In this document: positions 16,797 through 26,616 of the stretch, piece after piece
Numbering within the stretch: the stretch's first letter is position 1
Layout: every line of letters begins with the position of its first letter
DNA from: Aliamphritea ceti
Lineage (GTDB): Bacteria; Pseudomonadota; Gammaproteobacteria; Pseudomonadales; Balneatricaceae
Length of the DNA: 64,000 nt
Assembly (NCBI RefSeq): GCF_024347215.1
Contig: NZ_AP025282.1
Location: 1,922,001 to 1,986,000 of the forward strand
Reading direction: 5' to 3'
Position numbers and translations under genes: made by a program
The notes under the pieces: model-generated
The model's input: the letters and a program-made list of their open reading frames with translations, nothing else
Databases searched by the model: none
What the model was told of the DNA's origin: nothing

Positions 16797-18920
16797 GTGC
16801 TGACCGACGACCTAAAAAAACAAATTCAGACTGCTTACAGCAAGTTTTTGACTAGCCGTGGTTTAAAAGCGCGTTCCAGCCAGAAACGAATGATTGCTGA
16901 AGTTGCCAAAGTAATTGGCAATATTCCCGTGGATGATAAAGCACAGCGTCTGGGTGAAAACCATGTATGTGTTGTTGAGGCAGGAACCGGTACAGGCAAA
17001 ACAATTGGTTATTTGCTAGCTGCGATCCCGGTTGCTAAAGCTCTTAAAAAGAAAATTATTCTTTCTACGGCAACGGTTGCCTTGCAGGAACAGCTGTTAC
17101 ATAAAGATTTGCCAGATGTGCTTGAGCATACTGAATTGCCAATGAGCTTTACGCTTGCTAAAGGCCGCGGGCGGTATCTTTGTATCAATAAGGTCGAACA
17201 GCATCTTGATTCAAGCAGCTCTACTGGTCAGATTGCATTATATGAAGACGAGCAGGCCATGCGGCTTGATGCCGAAACCGAAACCTTTTATAAGCATTTG
17301 TTGAATGAATATGCGTCAGGACGCTGGGACGGTGACCGTGACAATCTGACGGAAGAGGTTGAAGATTCTCGCTGGGGGCCTCTGACCAGCGATCATTTGC
17401 AATGTACGAACCGGCGTTGCAGTAATTTTAGTGCGTGTAGCTTTTTTAAGGCCCGCCGGGATCTTGATCAGGTTGAATGTGTTATTGCCAATCATGATAT
17501 TGTTTTGGCTGATTTGTCACTGGGCGGTGGTGCTATTTTGCCTGAGCCTGGTGAGGCTATTTATATTTTTGATGAAGGCCACCATCTGGCACCGAAGGCC
17601 AGTAATCACTTTGCTTACAGTTTGCGTATAAAGTCGTCGTCCCGATGGCTTAATACATTGCCTAAGCAACATGCTCAGATGCTCGATCAGTTGGGGCATC
17701 CCGGATTGATGTCACAGTATGTAGAGCAGACACTGCGACCCGGTGAAGATTTAAAGATTCTTCTTGAGCAGATTAATGAGCTGGTTAAACCGTTAATGGT
17801 TAATACGGATAATGGCCGTATATTGGATCGATACCGGTTTGCAGGCGGCCATGTACCTGAAGAGTTCCGTCAGATATTTAAAGATGCCGAGCATTTAGCT
17901 GCTCGCTTATTAACCAGGCATGAAATGTTACTGGATTTGTTCAGAGAAGCTCTGGATGGTGAAGTAGGCGATATTGACAAGCAAATGGCAGAGCAGTGGT
18001 ATCCGCGGCTTGGTCTTATGGTTTCGAGGTTTCAGTCCATTGCAGGGCTGTCAAAAAGCTTTTTCCGTGCGGAAGATTTAAAAGAAAGCCCGACAGCACG
18101 CTGGGTTAATTTAGTTGAATCCGGGATAGGTCAGGACTACGAGTTTCACAGCGCACCTGTTTCTGCTGCAAATATGCTCCAGCAGCATTTATGGCAAAAT
18201 TGCTTTGCCGCGGTGGTTACCTCTGCGACGTTAACTGCACTGGGACGCTTTGACAGAGTGCTTGATGATCTTGGGTTGCCTGCGGATACGCCAAGTCACA
18301 GTTTGTTAAGTCCTTTTGATCATTATAATGCTGCTGAACTATATATTCCGCCTATGTCAGCGGATGCGAGTAACCCTGATGCGCATACTGAGGCTGTCAT
18401 TGAGTTCCTCAATGCTGAGCTTGACAGTAAAGCCGCGACATTAGTGTTGTGTACTTCCTGGCGTCAAATGCGTGCAGTGCTTGCCTCACTTGATGAAAAG
18501 CTCAACAATAGTGTGCTATCACAAGGTGATTACAGCAAAAATGAGATACTCAAGCGTCACCGTAGCCGGATCGATGAAGGAGAAGGTAGCATAATCTTCG
18601 GATTAGCCTCTTTTACTGAAGGTGTTGATTTGCCGGGCAAGTATTTAACAGAAGTTATTATTACTAAATTACCATTTAGTGTGCCAGATGACCCGGTAGA
18701 TGCGACAATGGCTGAGTGGATTGAAAATAAAGGTGGTAATCCCTTTATGGAATGGTCAGTACCGATGGCTTCAGTACGCCTGACACAGGCGGCCGGGCGT
18801 TTATTACGGACTGAGCAGGATACTGGCAGAATTGTTTTACTGGACCGACGAGTAGTAAGTCGGCGTTATGGGCGGCAATTATTAGATGCATTGCCGCCTT
18901 TTCGACGCAATATTGGCTGA
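16797..18920 (+). CDS. dinG: DinG family ATP-dependent DNA helicase
   Basis: A 707-residue superfamily 2 helicase of the XPD/DinG group, moving 5'-3' on DNA and able to unwind R-loops. Walker A is Glu-Ala-Gly-Thr-Gly-Thr-Gly-Lys-Thr (residues 61-69). Four cysteines between motifs I and II (Cys129, Cys203, Cys208, Cys214) fit the 4Fe-4S domain. The Walker B box is Asp-Glu-Gly-His instead of DEAH, as in other DinG proteins; motif VI has Gln-Ala-Ala-Gly-Arg-Leu-Leu-Arg. The start is GTG at 16797. It is divergent from lexA with LexA sites between, so SOS induction is likely, as in E. coli. A hairpin follows the stop. Confidence 0.95.
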   Translation: MLTDDLKKQIQTAYSKFLTSRGLKARSSQKRMIAEVAKVIGNIPVDDKAQRLGENHVCVVEAGTGTGKTIGYLLAAIPVAKALKKKIILSTATVALQEQLLHKDLPDVLEHTELPMSFTLAKGRGRYLCINKVEQHLDSSSSTGQIALYEDEQAMRLDAETETFYKHLLNEYASGRWDGDRDNLTEEVEDSRWGPLTSDHLQCTNRRCSNFSACSFFKARRDLDQVECVIANHDIVLADLSLGGGAILPEPGEAIYIFDEGHHLAPKASNHFAYSLRIKSSSRWLNTLPKQHAQMLDQLGHPGLMSQYVEQTLRPGEDLKILLEQINELVKPLMVNTDNGRILDRYRFAGGHVPEEFRQIFKDAEHLAARLLTRHEMLLDLFREALDGEVGDIDKQMAEQWYPRLGLMVSRFQSIAGLSKSFFRAEDLKESPTARWVNLVESGIGQDYEFHSAPVSAANMLQQHLWQNCFAAVVTSATLTALGRFDRVLDDLGLPADTPSHSLLSPFDHYNAAELYIPPMSADASNPDAHTEAVIEFLNAELDSKAATLVLCTSWRQMRAVLASLDEKLNNSVLSQGDYSKNEILKRHRSRIDEGEGSIIFGLASFTEGVDLPGKYLTEVIITKLPFSVPDDPVDATMAEWIENKGGNPFMEWSVPMASVRLTQAAGRLLRTEQDTGRIVLLDRRVVSRRYGRQLLDALPPFRRNIG

Positions 18921-18942
18921 TGCTGGATTCCTAGGACCAGCA
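18921..18942 (+). terminator. Hairpin just after dinG
   Basis: TGCTGG and CCAGCA pair around a 10-base loop that is itself palindromic (TCCTAGGA). It begins one base after the dinG stop. There is no T-run, so termination would be Rho-dependent or the hairpin may stabilise the 3' end. Confidence 0.35.
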
Positions 18943-19066
18943 TAGCTATTTGAAAGAGCTCCGGTCTTTGTAAGGTGTGCGCTTCTTAAGTGGAAATGAG
19001 CCAGTGAAGAGTATGCAGCAAAGGATTAACCGTGAGTCATAGCAGTTTTAATGCATAGGTAATAAC

Positions 19067-20446
19067 TTGATTAAAAATTTGTTTCGACGGGCGAATCAGT
19101 CGCCTAAGTCAGCCGAGCCTCAAAGTTCGTCTGCTGAAGCTAAAGTAGCGAAGAAAGATAATACGAATGACAATGTAAAGCCAAAGGCTAATAAACCGTC
19201 AAAATCGCGTAAATCTGCTGCGCCTAAGGCTAAGCCTGAAGTTTTATGGTCTATTGATCAGTTTCAGGTTGAACCTGAAGAAGGGAAACAGCGTTTTCAT
19301 GACTTTAATCTACCTGATGATGTAATGCATGCCATTGCCGATCTCGAGTTTAAATATTGCTCTGCAATTCAGGCGGCAACTCTAAAACAATCGCTTGCCG
19401 GTAAAGATATGATTGGTAAAGCGCAGACAGGAACGGGCAAAACTGCGGCTTTTCTTATCAGTATGATTACTGATTTGATCGATTTCCCAATTGAGCATAA
19501 ACGTGCCCTTGGTGTGCCCCGGGCGTTAATTATTGCACCTACCCGTGAGCTAACTCTGCAGATTGCATCTGACGCTGAAGAACTGTCAAAGTATTGTGGT
19601 TTAAGCGTAGTATCGCTGGTTGGTGGTATGGATTATGACAAGCAACGTAAGCAGCTTGCAGCACGTCCAGTCGATATATTAGTGGCTACGCCGGGTCGTC
19701 TGATTGATTTTGTTCGCAGGTCTGATGTTGACTTGGGGGATGTTGAAGTCATGGTGCTGGATGAAGCCGATCGTATGCTGAGTATGGGTTTTATCCCGGA
19801 TGTACGTACCATTATTCGTCATACGCCGCGTAAGGGAGATCGTCAGACGTTATTGTACAGTGCGACTTTTACTGACGATATTATGAATCTTGCTAAGCAG
19901 TGGACGGTTGATGCGGAAGTTATCGAGATTGAGCCGGAAAAGAAAAGTACTGATTCTGTTAATCAGCAGGTATATCTGGTTTCTCGTCAGGAAAAGTACA
20001 CTTTGTTGCGTAATTTTATGCGTGCAAATCAACTCGAACGGGTAATCGTATTCGGTAACCGCCGTGATGAAACCCGTCGTTTAGCTGAGCGCTTACAAAA
20101 AGATGGCTTGTCTGCCGCGCTACTCTCCGGTGAGATTCCTCAGCATAAACGCTTGAAGACGTTGGAAGCCTTCCGTAATGGTGCAATTAATATTCTGGTC
20201 GCTACTGATGTCGCGGGTCGGGGTATTCATGTAGACGGTGTGAGTCACGTTATAAATTATGCTTTGCCAGAAGATCCGGACGATTATGTTCACCGTATAG
20301 GCAGAACCGGGCGGGCGGGCTCTACAGGCACGTCTATCAGTTTTGCAAGTGAGGATGATGCTTTCCTTATTCCTGATATTGAAGCTGAAGCAGGTGTTAA
20401 GATGGAATGTATTTATCCTGACCCTCATTTGCTTAAATCTTTGTAG
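19067..20446 (+). CDS. rhlB: DEAD-box RNA helicase, RhlB-like
   Basis: A 459-residue DEAD-box helicase. After a basic, low-complexity N-terminal extension of about 65 residues (Lys/Ala/Ser/Pro-rich) come the Q-motif, Walker A [20 protein letters not shown] and the C-terminal His-Arg-Ile-Gly-Arg-Thr-Gly-Arg. Long N-terminal extensions occur in RhlB of Pseudomonas; RhlB works with RNase E in RNA decay. The C-terminus lacks the RhlE or CsdA tail. The start is TTG at 19067 with AGGT upstream. It is followed at seven bases by a small membrane protein gene. The exact paralogue (RhlB against RhlE-type) is inferred. Confidence 0.8.
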   Translation: MIKNLFRRANQSPKSAEPQSSSAEAKVAKKDNTNDNVKPKANKPSKSRKSAAPKAKPEVLWSIDQFQVEPEEGKQRFHDFNLPDDVMHAIADLEFKYCSAIQAATLKQSLAGKDMIGKAQTGTGKTAAFLISMITDLIDFPIEHKRALGVPRALIIAPTRELTLQIASDAEELSKYCGLSVVSLVGGMDYDKQRKQLAARPVDILVATPGRLIDFVRRSDVDLGDVEVMVLDEADRMLSMGFIPDVRTIIRHTPRKGDRQTLLYSATFTDDIMNLAKQWTVDAEVIEIEPEKKSTDSVNQQVYLVSRQEKYTLLRNFMRANQLERVIVFGNRRDETRRLAERLQKDGLSAALLSGEIPQHKRLKTLEAFRNGAINILVATDVAGRGIHVDGVSHVINYALPEDPDDYVHRIGRTGRAGSTGTSISFASEDDAFLIPDIEAEAGVKMECIYPDPHLLKSL

Positions 20447-20453
20447 GTTCAGA

Positions 20454-20678
20454 ATGACTGAAGACAGGCATAACACTGCCAGACTTGCTAATTGGCTGAG
20501 TTATCTGGTGGGAATTTTTTTTGTCGCAATTGCTTTGTTTGGTTATCAGCGTACGGGCGATGCCTTGCAATTGCTTGCTTTTCTGGTGTTAGCGCTGGTT
20601 GGTTTTTGTGTGGTTAAGTTGTTGTTTTCAGGAATTAATCGATTATTGGATTCGCTGGATAAACCTTCAGATCATTAG
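20454..20678 (+). CDS. Small two-helix membrane protein
   Basis: A 74-residue protein with two predicted membrane helices (about residues 13-29 and 34-56) and polar ends: Met-Thr-Glu-Asp-Arg-His at the front, and Leu-Asp-Lys-Pro-Ser-Asp-His at the back. A frame open from further upstream overlaps rhlB, but the ATG at 20454 just after the rhlB stop is the sensible start. I cannot name a family. It shares the rhlB transcript and ends at the terminator at 20718. Confidence 0.65.
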   Translation: MTEDRHNTARLANWLSYLVGIFFVAIALFGYQRTGDALQLLAFLVLALVGFCVVKLLFSGINRLLDSLDKPSDH

Positions 20679-20717
20679 GCTGAAGAAGCTTGTTTAGCGA
20701 CCGATTAGTGTTTTATT

Positions 20718-20744
20718 AGCCCCCAGTATGGGGGCTTTTTTTTT
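20718..20744 (+). terminator. Rho-independent terminator after the rhlB operon
   Basis: AGCCCCC and GGGGGCT pair around a five-base loop, followed by nine T. Confidence 0.9.
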
Positions 20745-20826
20745 ATCAGATCAAATTTAGCGGTTATTCTAACGTTGAGGGAATAGTAATAAATCACATC
20801 AATTCATGAGTTATAAGGAAATGACC

Positions 20827-22962
20827 ATGTTTAATAAACTTAGGTGTATTAGGGATTATCTACTAACTGTCATATTTGTTTTTGCTTTATCGGGTTGTCT
20901 TTATGATGATGACAATAATACTGTCAACAGTAGTGGCAGTAGTGGCAGTAGTGGCAGTAGTGGCAGTAGTGGCAGTAGTGGCAGTAGTGGCAGTAGTGGC
21001 AGTAGTGGCAGTAGTGGCAGTAGTGGCAGTAGTGGCAGTAGTGGCAGTAGTGGCAGTAGCGGTAATAACAATAGTTATTCTATATCTGCCAGTGCCGGTA
21101 GTAATGGCAGCATAAGTCCTAACTCTGTTTTGGTACAACAAAATGAAATATTCAATTTCATAATCAGCTCTGATATCGGTTACATCATCGATACTGTTTC
21201 CGGTTGCAGTGGCAACCTTTCAGGTAATGTTTTTACAACAGCAGCAGTAACAGAAAGTTGTAATCTCAATGTTACTTTTACTGAATTAACACCTTCAGTT
21301 CCCGCAGTACCAAGTCTGGCATTTGTTCCTGTTAAAGGCTTTATGTTTGACTGGAATGATGTTTCTGATGCATCTTTTTATCGGTTACTGGAAAATCCGG
21401 ATGGTCTATCAGGGTTTACTCAGGTGGGCAGTGATATTACACAGGGTATCAATACAGTCACACTCACAGTTCCGCTTTACCTGCGTTTAAATGCTCAGTA
21501 CATACTGCAGAGTTGCAACATAGGTGGTTGTGTTGACTCGTCTCCGATCAGCGTCTCAGATAACTTAGTGAGCAGTGTTGGTTATTTTAAAGCGAGCAAT
21601 ACTGGGATTAACGATCAGTATGGTTCTGCTGTTGTATTAAGTGGAAATGGCAATATTCTGGCTGTAAGCGCCACAGGTGAAAGTAGCAACAGTACTGGGA
21701 TCAACTCTGCTCAGGCTGATGATGCAAGTAACCAGGCAGGTGCTGTGTATGTGTATGCGCGTATAGATGAAACCAGCAATTGGGTACAGCAGGCTTATGT
21801 TAAGTCCAGCAATACTGATGCCGGAGATTTGTTTGGTTATTCATTATCTTTAAATTACGAGGGAAATACTCTGGCTGTTGGTGCAATTGCTGAAGATAGT
21901 AATGCAACCGGAGTAGGAGGCGATGGCTCAGATAATTCTGCAGACAGTGCCGGAGCCGTTTATGTTTTCAGTCGTACAGGTTCCGACTGGTCTCAGGAAG
22001 CTTACCTAAAGCCTAGTAATACTACAGACGATGACAGGTTTAGTTCTGCTTTAGCTTTGAGCGGGAGTGGGGATTTGTTAGCCGTAGGTGCTATGGGTGA
22101 AGACAGTAACGCTACCGGTATTGATGGCAATCAGAATGATGATTCTTACTTTTATGATGCCGGAGCCGTCTATATCTTTGAGCGGACGGGATCTAATTGG
22201 GCTCAAGAGACATATATAAAGGCCAGTAACACACAGTTTGGTGATAAGTTTGGCTATTCTCTGGATTTAAGTGAGGAAGGAACTACTTTGGCTGTAGGTG
22301 CGATTGATGAAGATAGTAGTGCTACAGGTATCCAGGGCAATCAGGCTGATAATAGTGCTGTTGAATCAGGTGCGGTGTATGTATTTATCAATAGTGCTGG
22401 TGTCTGGTCACAGCAGGCTTACCTCAAAGCAGGCAATAGCGGTATTAACGACCAGTTTGGTTATTCTGTAGCGTTAAGCGGTGATGGCGCTGTTTTAGCC
22501 GTGGGTGCTAAATTCGAAGATACTAATGCCGGTGCGGTGTATGTATTCAGTCGTACGGGAATAAACTGGTCTCAGGATGCTTATGTTAAGCCTAATAATG
22601 TGAGTACAGATGAGTTTGGTTCTTCCGTTGCATTAAATAGTGCTGGTGATATTTTGGCTGTCGGGGCGGTTGGAGAAGACAGTAATGCCATAGGCATAGA
22701 TGGAGATTCCAACGATAATCGTGCAGGTGATGCTGGTGCAGTATATGTTTTTAGCCGTATAGGAGCTGGTTGGTCGCAGAGGGCGTATGTTAAAGCGAGT
22801 AATACCGGTGCTGGTGATGCATTTGGTTATGCGGTCGCCATGAGTGAAGATGGTGATGTCATGGCTGTAGGTGCTACAAGCGAAGAAAGTTCCAGTACTG
22901 GAGTTAATGGTAATCAAACTGATGGCAGTGCTGCTGCCGCAGGCGCTGTTTATATTTACTAG
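20827..22962 (+). CDS. FG-GAP (integrin-type beta-propeller) surface lipoprotein with Ser-Gly stalk
   Basis: A 711-residue lipoprotein: signal peptide with lipobox Ala-Leu-Ser-Gly-Cys, an acidic Asp-Asp-Asp patch, then 15 Ser-Ser-Gly units encoded by a 9-bp repeat. About residues 75-150 form a cysteine-containing beta domain and 150-250 a fibronectin-like segment. From about residue 252 to the end come seven repeats of about 55-70 residues with the pattern Asp-x-Phe-Gly-x-Ser-Val-x-Leu, Leu-Ala-Val-Gly-Ala, Gly-Ala-Val-Tyr-Val-Phe: FG-GAP blades, enough for one closed seven-bladed propeller. Repeat 5 lacks the ~14-residue acidic loop present in the others. The role could be adhesion or ligand binding; no partner is visible. 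I chose the ATG at 20827, seven bases after AAGGA. Confidence 0.85.
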   Translation: MFNKLRCIRDYLLTVIFVFALSGCLYDDDNNTVNSSGSSGSSGSSGSSGSSGSSGSSGSSGSSGSSGSSGSSGSSGSSGNNNSYSISASAGSNGSISPNSVLVQQNEIFNFIISSDIGYIIDTVSGCSGNLSGNVFTTAAVTESCNLNVTFTELTPSVPAVPSLAFVPVKGFMFDWNDVSDASFYRLLENPDGLSGFTQVGSDITQGINTVTLTVPLYLRLNAQYILQSCNIGGCVDSSPISVSDNLVSSVGYFKASNTGINDQYGSAVVLSGNGNILAVSATGESSNSTGINSAQADDASNQAGAVYVYARIDETSNWVQQAYVKSSNTDAGDLFGYSLSLNYEGNTLAVGAIAEDSNATGVGGDGSDNSADSAGAVYVFSRTGSDWSQEAYLKPSNTTDDDRFSSALALSGSGDLLAVGAMGEDSNATGIDGNQNDDSYFYDAGAVYIFERTGSNWAQETYIKASNTQFGDKFGYSLDLSEEGTTLAVGAIDEDSSATGIQGNQADNSAVESGAVYVFINSAGVWSQQAYLKAGNSGINDQFGYSVALSGDGAVLAVGAKFEDTNAGAVYVFSRTGINWSQDAYVKPNNVSTDEFGSSVALNSAGDILAVGAVGEDSNAIGIDGDSNDNRAGDAGAVYVFSRIGAGWSQRAYVKASNTGAGDAFGYAVAMSEDGDVMAVGATSEESSSTGVNGNQTDGSAAAAGAVYIY
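20929..21063 (+). repeat. 9-bp tandem repeat (Ser-Ser-Gly codons)
   Basis: Fourteen exact copies of AGTAGTGGC run from 20929 to 21054, followed by one altered copy, AGTAGCGGT. The array lies in frame in the lipoprotein gene, so copy-number change alters stalk length without a frameshift. Confidence 0.97.
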
Positions 22963-23015
22963 AGAGCAGCCTTCCACTCAATATAAAGGTTTGGAGGGAT
23001 GCGAGGGCGAATAAT

Positions 23016-23064
23016 TCAGAGGAAATTATGCTTAGCCGGAACAGATACGAGCAGTTTCCTCTGA
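23016..23064 (+). terminator. Hairpin after the FG-GAP gene
   Basis: TCAGAGGAAA and TTTCCTCTGA are a perfect 10-bp inverted repeat with a 29-base loop, followed by TATTATTTTTATT. It is a plausible terminator, although the loop is long. Confidence 0.45.
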
Positions 23065-23214
23065 TATTATTTTTATTGGTTTCAGCATTATTAGTTTTCA
23101 GTGCGTAAATGGTATTCTTCAGTAATTACTTTTGTTGTGGTTTTGTTAGCGGGTATCTGACGTTAGTGATTTTATTTTTCGGGAAGATGTCTGTTCATGT
23201 TGGGAAAGTTGTAT

Positions 23215-24240
23215 ATGCAAAATAAAAAGGCTGTTGCAGTATTGGGCGGCGGAAGTTTCGGTACTGTTATAGCTGATCTGGTTGCCAGTAAGGGCGTTCC
23301 TGTAAAACAATGGATGCGTAATGAAGAGCGTGTTTCTGAGTTAAATCAGTCACGGACTAATCAGCGCTACTTACCAGGCTATACGTTGGCTGATGGTATT
23401 ACGGCCAGTACTGATATTGAGTATGTACTGGCTGATGTCGAATTGGTATTTGTATCAATACCCAGCCAGTCATTTCGTAGTGTCGTTCGACAGGCAAAGC
23501 CTTTTATTACGTCCAGTCATCAGTTGGTGAGTACAACTAAAGGTATTGAAGCGGATCATTTTAGTCTGATGAGTCAGATTTTGGCTGAAGAGCTACCTGC
23601 TCAGGCTATCGGTGTATTAAGCGGACCAAATCTTGCCAAAGAAGTGGTTCAGAAGCATCTGACGGCGACGGTTATAGCGAGTGAAAATGACGTCTTGCGA
23701 CAACATGTTCAGGAAATTCTGCACTGTGCGCATTTTCGTGTTTATGCAAGTTCAGATACATATGGTGTTGAGTTAGGAGGTACGCTTAAGAATATTTATG
23801 CTATTGCTTCCGGACTAAGTGCTGCAATGGGCATGGGTGAAAATACCAAGAGTATGTTGATGACCAGAAGCCTGGCTGAAATGAGTCGCTTTGCTGTTCA
23901 GATGGGAGCTAATCCGATGACTTTTCTTGGACTAGCTGGCGTGGGCGATTTAATTGTTACCTGTTCATCTTCACTTAGTCGTAATTATCGGGTTGGTTAT
24001 GCGTTAGGTGAAGGCAAGACTCTTGCTGAGGCTGTGGCAGCCTTAGGTGAGGTTGCTGAAGGTGTTAATACGCTGCGGTATGTTAAAGAGAAGAGTGATG
24101 AACTGAGTGTATATATGCCTCTGGTTCAGGGGCTTTATGAGGTGGTTTTTAACGGAGCTCCAATTGCTGAGGTTGCCCGTAACATGATGCTTAATACTCA
24201 AAGCAGTGATGTTGAGTTTGTGCTTCCCAGGATGCCGTAA
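23215..24240 (+). CDS. gpsA: Glycerol-3-phosphate dehydrogenase [NAD(P)+]
   Basis: A 341-residue cytosolic enzyme reducing dihydroxyacetone phosphate to sn-glycerol 3-phosphate for phospholipid synthesis. The nucleotide-binding start is [13 protein letters not shown] and Glu-Leu-Gly-Gly-Thr-Leu-Lys-Asn (catalytic Lys) follow, then Gly-Leu-Ala-Gly-Val-Gly-Asp. I prefer the ATG at 23215, with GGGAAAG seven bases before it; an in-frame ATG at 23197 would add six residues. Its stop overlaps the sixA start (TAATG), so the two are translationally coupled. Confidence 0.95.
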   Translation: MQNKKAVAVLGGGSFGTVIADLVASKGVPVKQWMRNEERVSELNQSRTNQRYLPGYTLADGITASTDIEYVLADVELVFVSIPSQSFRSVVRQAKPFITSSHQLVSTTKGIEADHFSLMSQILAEELPAQAIGVLSGPNLAKEVVQKHLTATVIASENDVLRQHVQEILHCAHFRVYASSDTYGVELGGTLKNIYAIASGLSAAMGMGENTKSMLMTRSLAEMSRFAVQMGANPMTFLGLAGVGDLIVTCSSSLSRNYRVGYALGEGKTLAEAVAALGEVAEGVNTLRYVKEKSDELSVYMPLVQGLYEVVFNGAPIAEVARNMMLNTQSSDVEFVLPRMP

Positions 24241-24710
24241 TGCGTATCTTTCTTTTGCGTCATGGTGAAGCAGGTTATAACGCTGTTTCAGATCGTCTCA
24301 GGCCTTTAACCGAAAAAGGTAAGCGTGAGTTAGACGAAATGTTACTGGCATTTACTCATGCTCAGCAGGTGAGTCAGGTGTACCATAGTCCGTATTTACG
24401 TACTTGCCAGACAGCAGAAAGGCTCAATGCTGTTCAACCTGACCTGAATTTTACTGCCAGTGATTTGCTGGTGCCTGAGTCTTCTCCGCAGAGTGTGGTC
24501 GACTGGCTTGCTAAGCTTTCTGTTGAGAGCGATATTGACAGGATTATGTTGGTTACGCATCAGCCTTTAATCGGTTATCTGAGCTGTTTATTAACAGAAG
24601 GTAATGTAAAAAGCCCTGAGCCTTTATTACCAGGGTATTTAGCTGAGCTTGAAATGGATGTGCCAGCAGCAGGTTTAGCGCGCCTGATCAAAGTTTGGCA
24701 CGCTAACTAA
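24240..24710 (+). CDS. sixA: Phosphohistidine phosphatase SixA
   Basis: A 156-residue single-domain histidine phosphatase with Leu-Leu-Arg-His-Gly-Glu-Ala at the start, Ser-Pro-Tyr-Leu-Arg-Thr-Cys-Gln-Thr-Ala, and the second catalytic His in Val-Thr-His-Gln-Pro-Leu. SixA removes phosphate from phosphohistidine proteins; in E. coli the target is the nitrogen PTS (PtsO). It overlaps gpsA by one base and converges with the gene at 24720, nine bases away. Confidence 0.92.
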   Translation: MRIFLLRHGEAGYNAVSDRLRPLTEKGKRELDEMLLAFTHAQQVSQVYHSPYLRTCQTAERLNAVQPDLNFTASDLLVPESSPQSVVDWLAKLSVESDIDRIMLVTHQPLIGYLSCLLTEGNVKSPEPLLPGYLAELEMDVPAAGLARLIKVWHAN

Positions 24711-24719
24711 GTTATCAGA

Positions 24720-26507
24720 TTATTCTTGAGCTGTTGTATTTGGTGTTTCTGTGGTTAATGCCTGGGATGATGCTTGTTGCTTGAAAAAACTGATAGCTGA
24801 TACAACAGCTGCGTTACCTGGGTACATTTTCTTTACAAGTGTAAAAGCTTGATCTGCTTTATGATCATTTCCTAATGCTATATACGCCTGGCTCAGATCA
24901 ATATAAAGCTGTGGAACAGGCCTTTTTTGTAAGAATGCTTCTGCCCAGCTGATAAATTCGGGCAGAAAATCATAATTTTGGCTTTTAAGGCTACGTAGCA
25001 TAAGTGTTCGCATCAAATACAGCTCAGCCGTTTCATTAAAATATGTATTTTCAAGTGCTGGCTGTAGCAGGGCTGGTTGTGACATTCTGCTGTTAAGGAA
25101 GTTTACGATAGCTGTATTTGCTTTGTTTGCCTGAAGCATGAAGCTGGCTGTACCGAGCAGAATAATTAGACTTACTGTTTGTAGGCTGATCGTTGCCGCA
25201 TGGCTTAACTGGATGTTTACCTGTTTGCGAGAGTGCTGCAGGATCAGAAAAAACAATGTCAGAAAGAGTATCCAGTGCAAGCTGGATATATAGAAAGGTA
25301 ACTCTACCTGGCAGTGTAAGCCTATAGGAAACAGTAAAGCGAGGTAAGTAAGGCCTCGTCGCCAGCCGCAATTAAAAGCTGCGGCTAAAATGGTTAGAGT
25401 GGCGATTAATATGCCTGTTAAAGCTACCAAGCCACCTTCTGCTGCCCAGAATAAAATTTCATTATGCGGGTGACTTAGTCTGTCAGATGGAAATATTGCA
25501 TCAGGGTTTTGTTGTAGAAAATCAATTTTTTCGGTCTGCCAGGTATTTTGGAAGCTGCCGATGCCGTGGCCGACCCAAGGGCTTTGTTTGGTTAGTTCAT
25601 AGGTAGTTGCGTAGATGTTTTTTCTGCTTGCCGAGCCTTGTATCGCTACGACATCTCCAGTCAGATCAGAGAGTTTACTATAAGAAGTAAGCAGCCCGGT
25701 TTTGCCCTGATATGCAGCTATTACTATGACTATAGCGGCGAATATAAAGGTTAGTTTACGTTGCTTTATATGATTACAACGCCCAATTGTAATGAGTACT
25801 ATGCCAATTAAAGCACTCAAAACTCCAACTCTTGATCCAGCAGTAGCAATCATATAACTGCTGCTAAACAGGCTAATAAATAGCAGGGATTTCTGAAGAT
25901 TGGATAAAAAATTAAAACTGGGACGTGACATCAGATACAGACAAATAAGCAGCATAGTTGCCTGGAAACTTGCCTGAAGGTTTATTTGTTGGAATATACC
26001 ATAGCCTTGATTAGATATGCTGGGGGCAAGAAAGCTGGTTATCGTTCCCTGCCAAAGTAGCTGTGCAGCTCCGTAAATTGCCTGGATAAAGCCAGCTATC
26101 AGTAATGTGTACAGAAGTTTATCTAGGTCTTTATTTTTCCAGCGAAACTGGAATAAAGCGAAAAGAAATGCAATACCAGCAATGATATATAGTTGGCGAA
26201 ACAGCCATTCAATAGGTGTTAGTGTTTCTGCGATATAGCCGCTGACAATTACGCATAACGGGAAAGCAAGCAGGCCTGGCCAGTAACGGCTGAAAGCAAA
26301 TTTTCCATGTTTCAGTGCAGTTATAATTCCCAGGGTGATAGTTAAGGCCGTGCCCGTCCATATAGCGGTGTTATATGGAAGAAACAGGCCTTCACCACCA
26401 ATGTTTTGTTGGAAATACAAGCTGCATATCAGGAAAATGAAAGCGATTGATGCTAAGCCAATGTTGGCTGTGCTGGCGTATGAAGTGAAGTTCATGCGTA
26501 ATTGCAT
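24720..26507 (-). CDS. O-oligosaccharyltransferase / O-antigen ligase-like membrane protein (PglL type)
   Basis: A 595-residue membrane protein with about 12-14 helices. The N-terminus fits the PglL_A region (Leu-Phe-Leu-Pro-Tyr-Asn-Thr-Ala after the first helix), and the periplasmic loop has the ligase signature His346-Pro-His348-Asn-Glu. The hydrophilic C-terminus (from about residue 470) carries a TPR-like helix pair. PglL/O-OTase enzymes transfer lipid-linked glycans to pilins or other periplasmic proteins; WaaL ligases transfer O-antigen to lipid A-core. The N-terminal type and C-terminal extension favour the former. No pilin or glycan-synthesis gene is nearby. It is convergent with sixA. 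Confidence 0.75.
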   Translation of the reverse strand: MQLRMNFTSYASTANIGLASIAFIFLICSLYFQQNIGGEGLFLPYNTAIWTGTALTITLGIITALKHGKFAFSRYWPGLLAFPLCVIVSGYIAETLTPIEWLFRQLYIIAGIAFLFALFQFRWKNKDLDKLLYTLLIAGFIQAIYGAAQLLWQGTITSFLAPSISNQGYGIFQQINLQASFQATMLLICLYLMSRPSFNFLSNLQKSLLFISLFSSSYMIATAGSRVGVLSALIGIVLITIGRCNHIKQRKLTFIFAAIVIVIAAYQGKTGLLTSYSKLSDLTGDVVAIQGSASRKNIYATTYELTKQSPWVGHGIGSFQNTWQTEKIDFLQQNPDAIFPSDRLSHPHNEILFWAAEGGLVALTGILIATLTILAAAFNCGWRRGLTYLALLFPIGLHCQVELPFYISSLHWILFLTLFFLILQHSRKQVNIQLSHAATISLQTVSLIILLGTASFMLQANKANTAIVNFLNSRMSQPALLQPALENTYFNETAELYLMRTLMLRSLKSQNYDFLPEFISWAEAFLQKRPVPQLYIDLSQAYIALGNDHKADQAFTLVKKMYPGNAAVVSAISFFKQQASSQALTTETPNTTAQE

Positions 26508-26616
26508 TATATGTTTTGGCCTGTTGATTAGATTGGCTTTTCAAATTTATGAGAGTGCAGCTGTTTTTTATGTTAACTGAGCTGATAATCTTAAGATATT
26601 AATTTTACAGAAAAAT

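Noticed and set aside
20929..21063. Tandem array as a possible CRISPR
   Set aside because: Units are 9 bases, head-to-tail with no spacers, and encode a stalk in frame.
20887..21141. Thr-Ala and Val-Ala repeat frames over the 9-base array
   Set aside because: They are other reading frames of the Ser-Ser-Gly repeat; the lipoprotein frame has the signal peptide and propeller.
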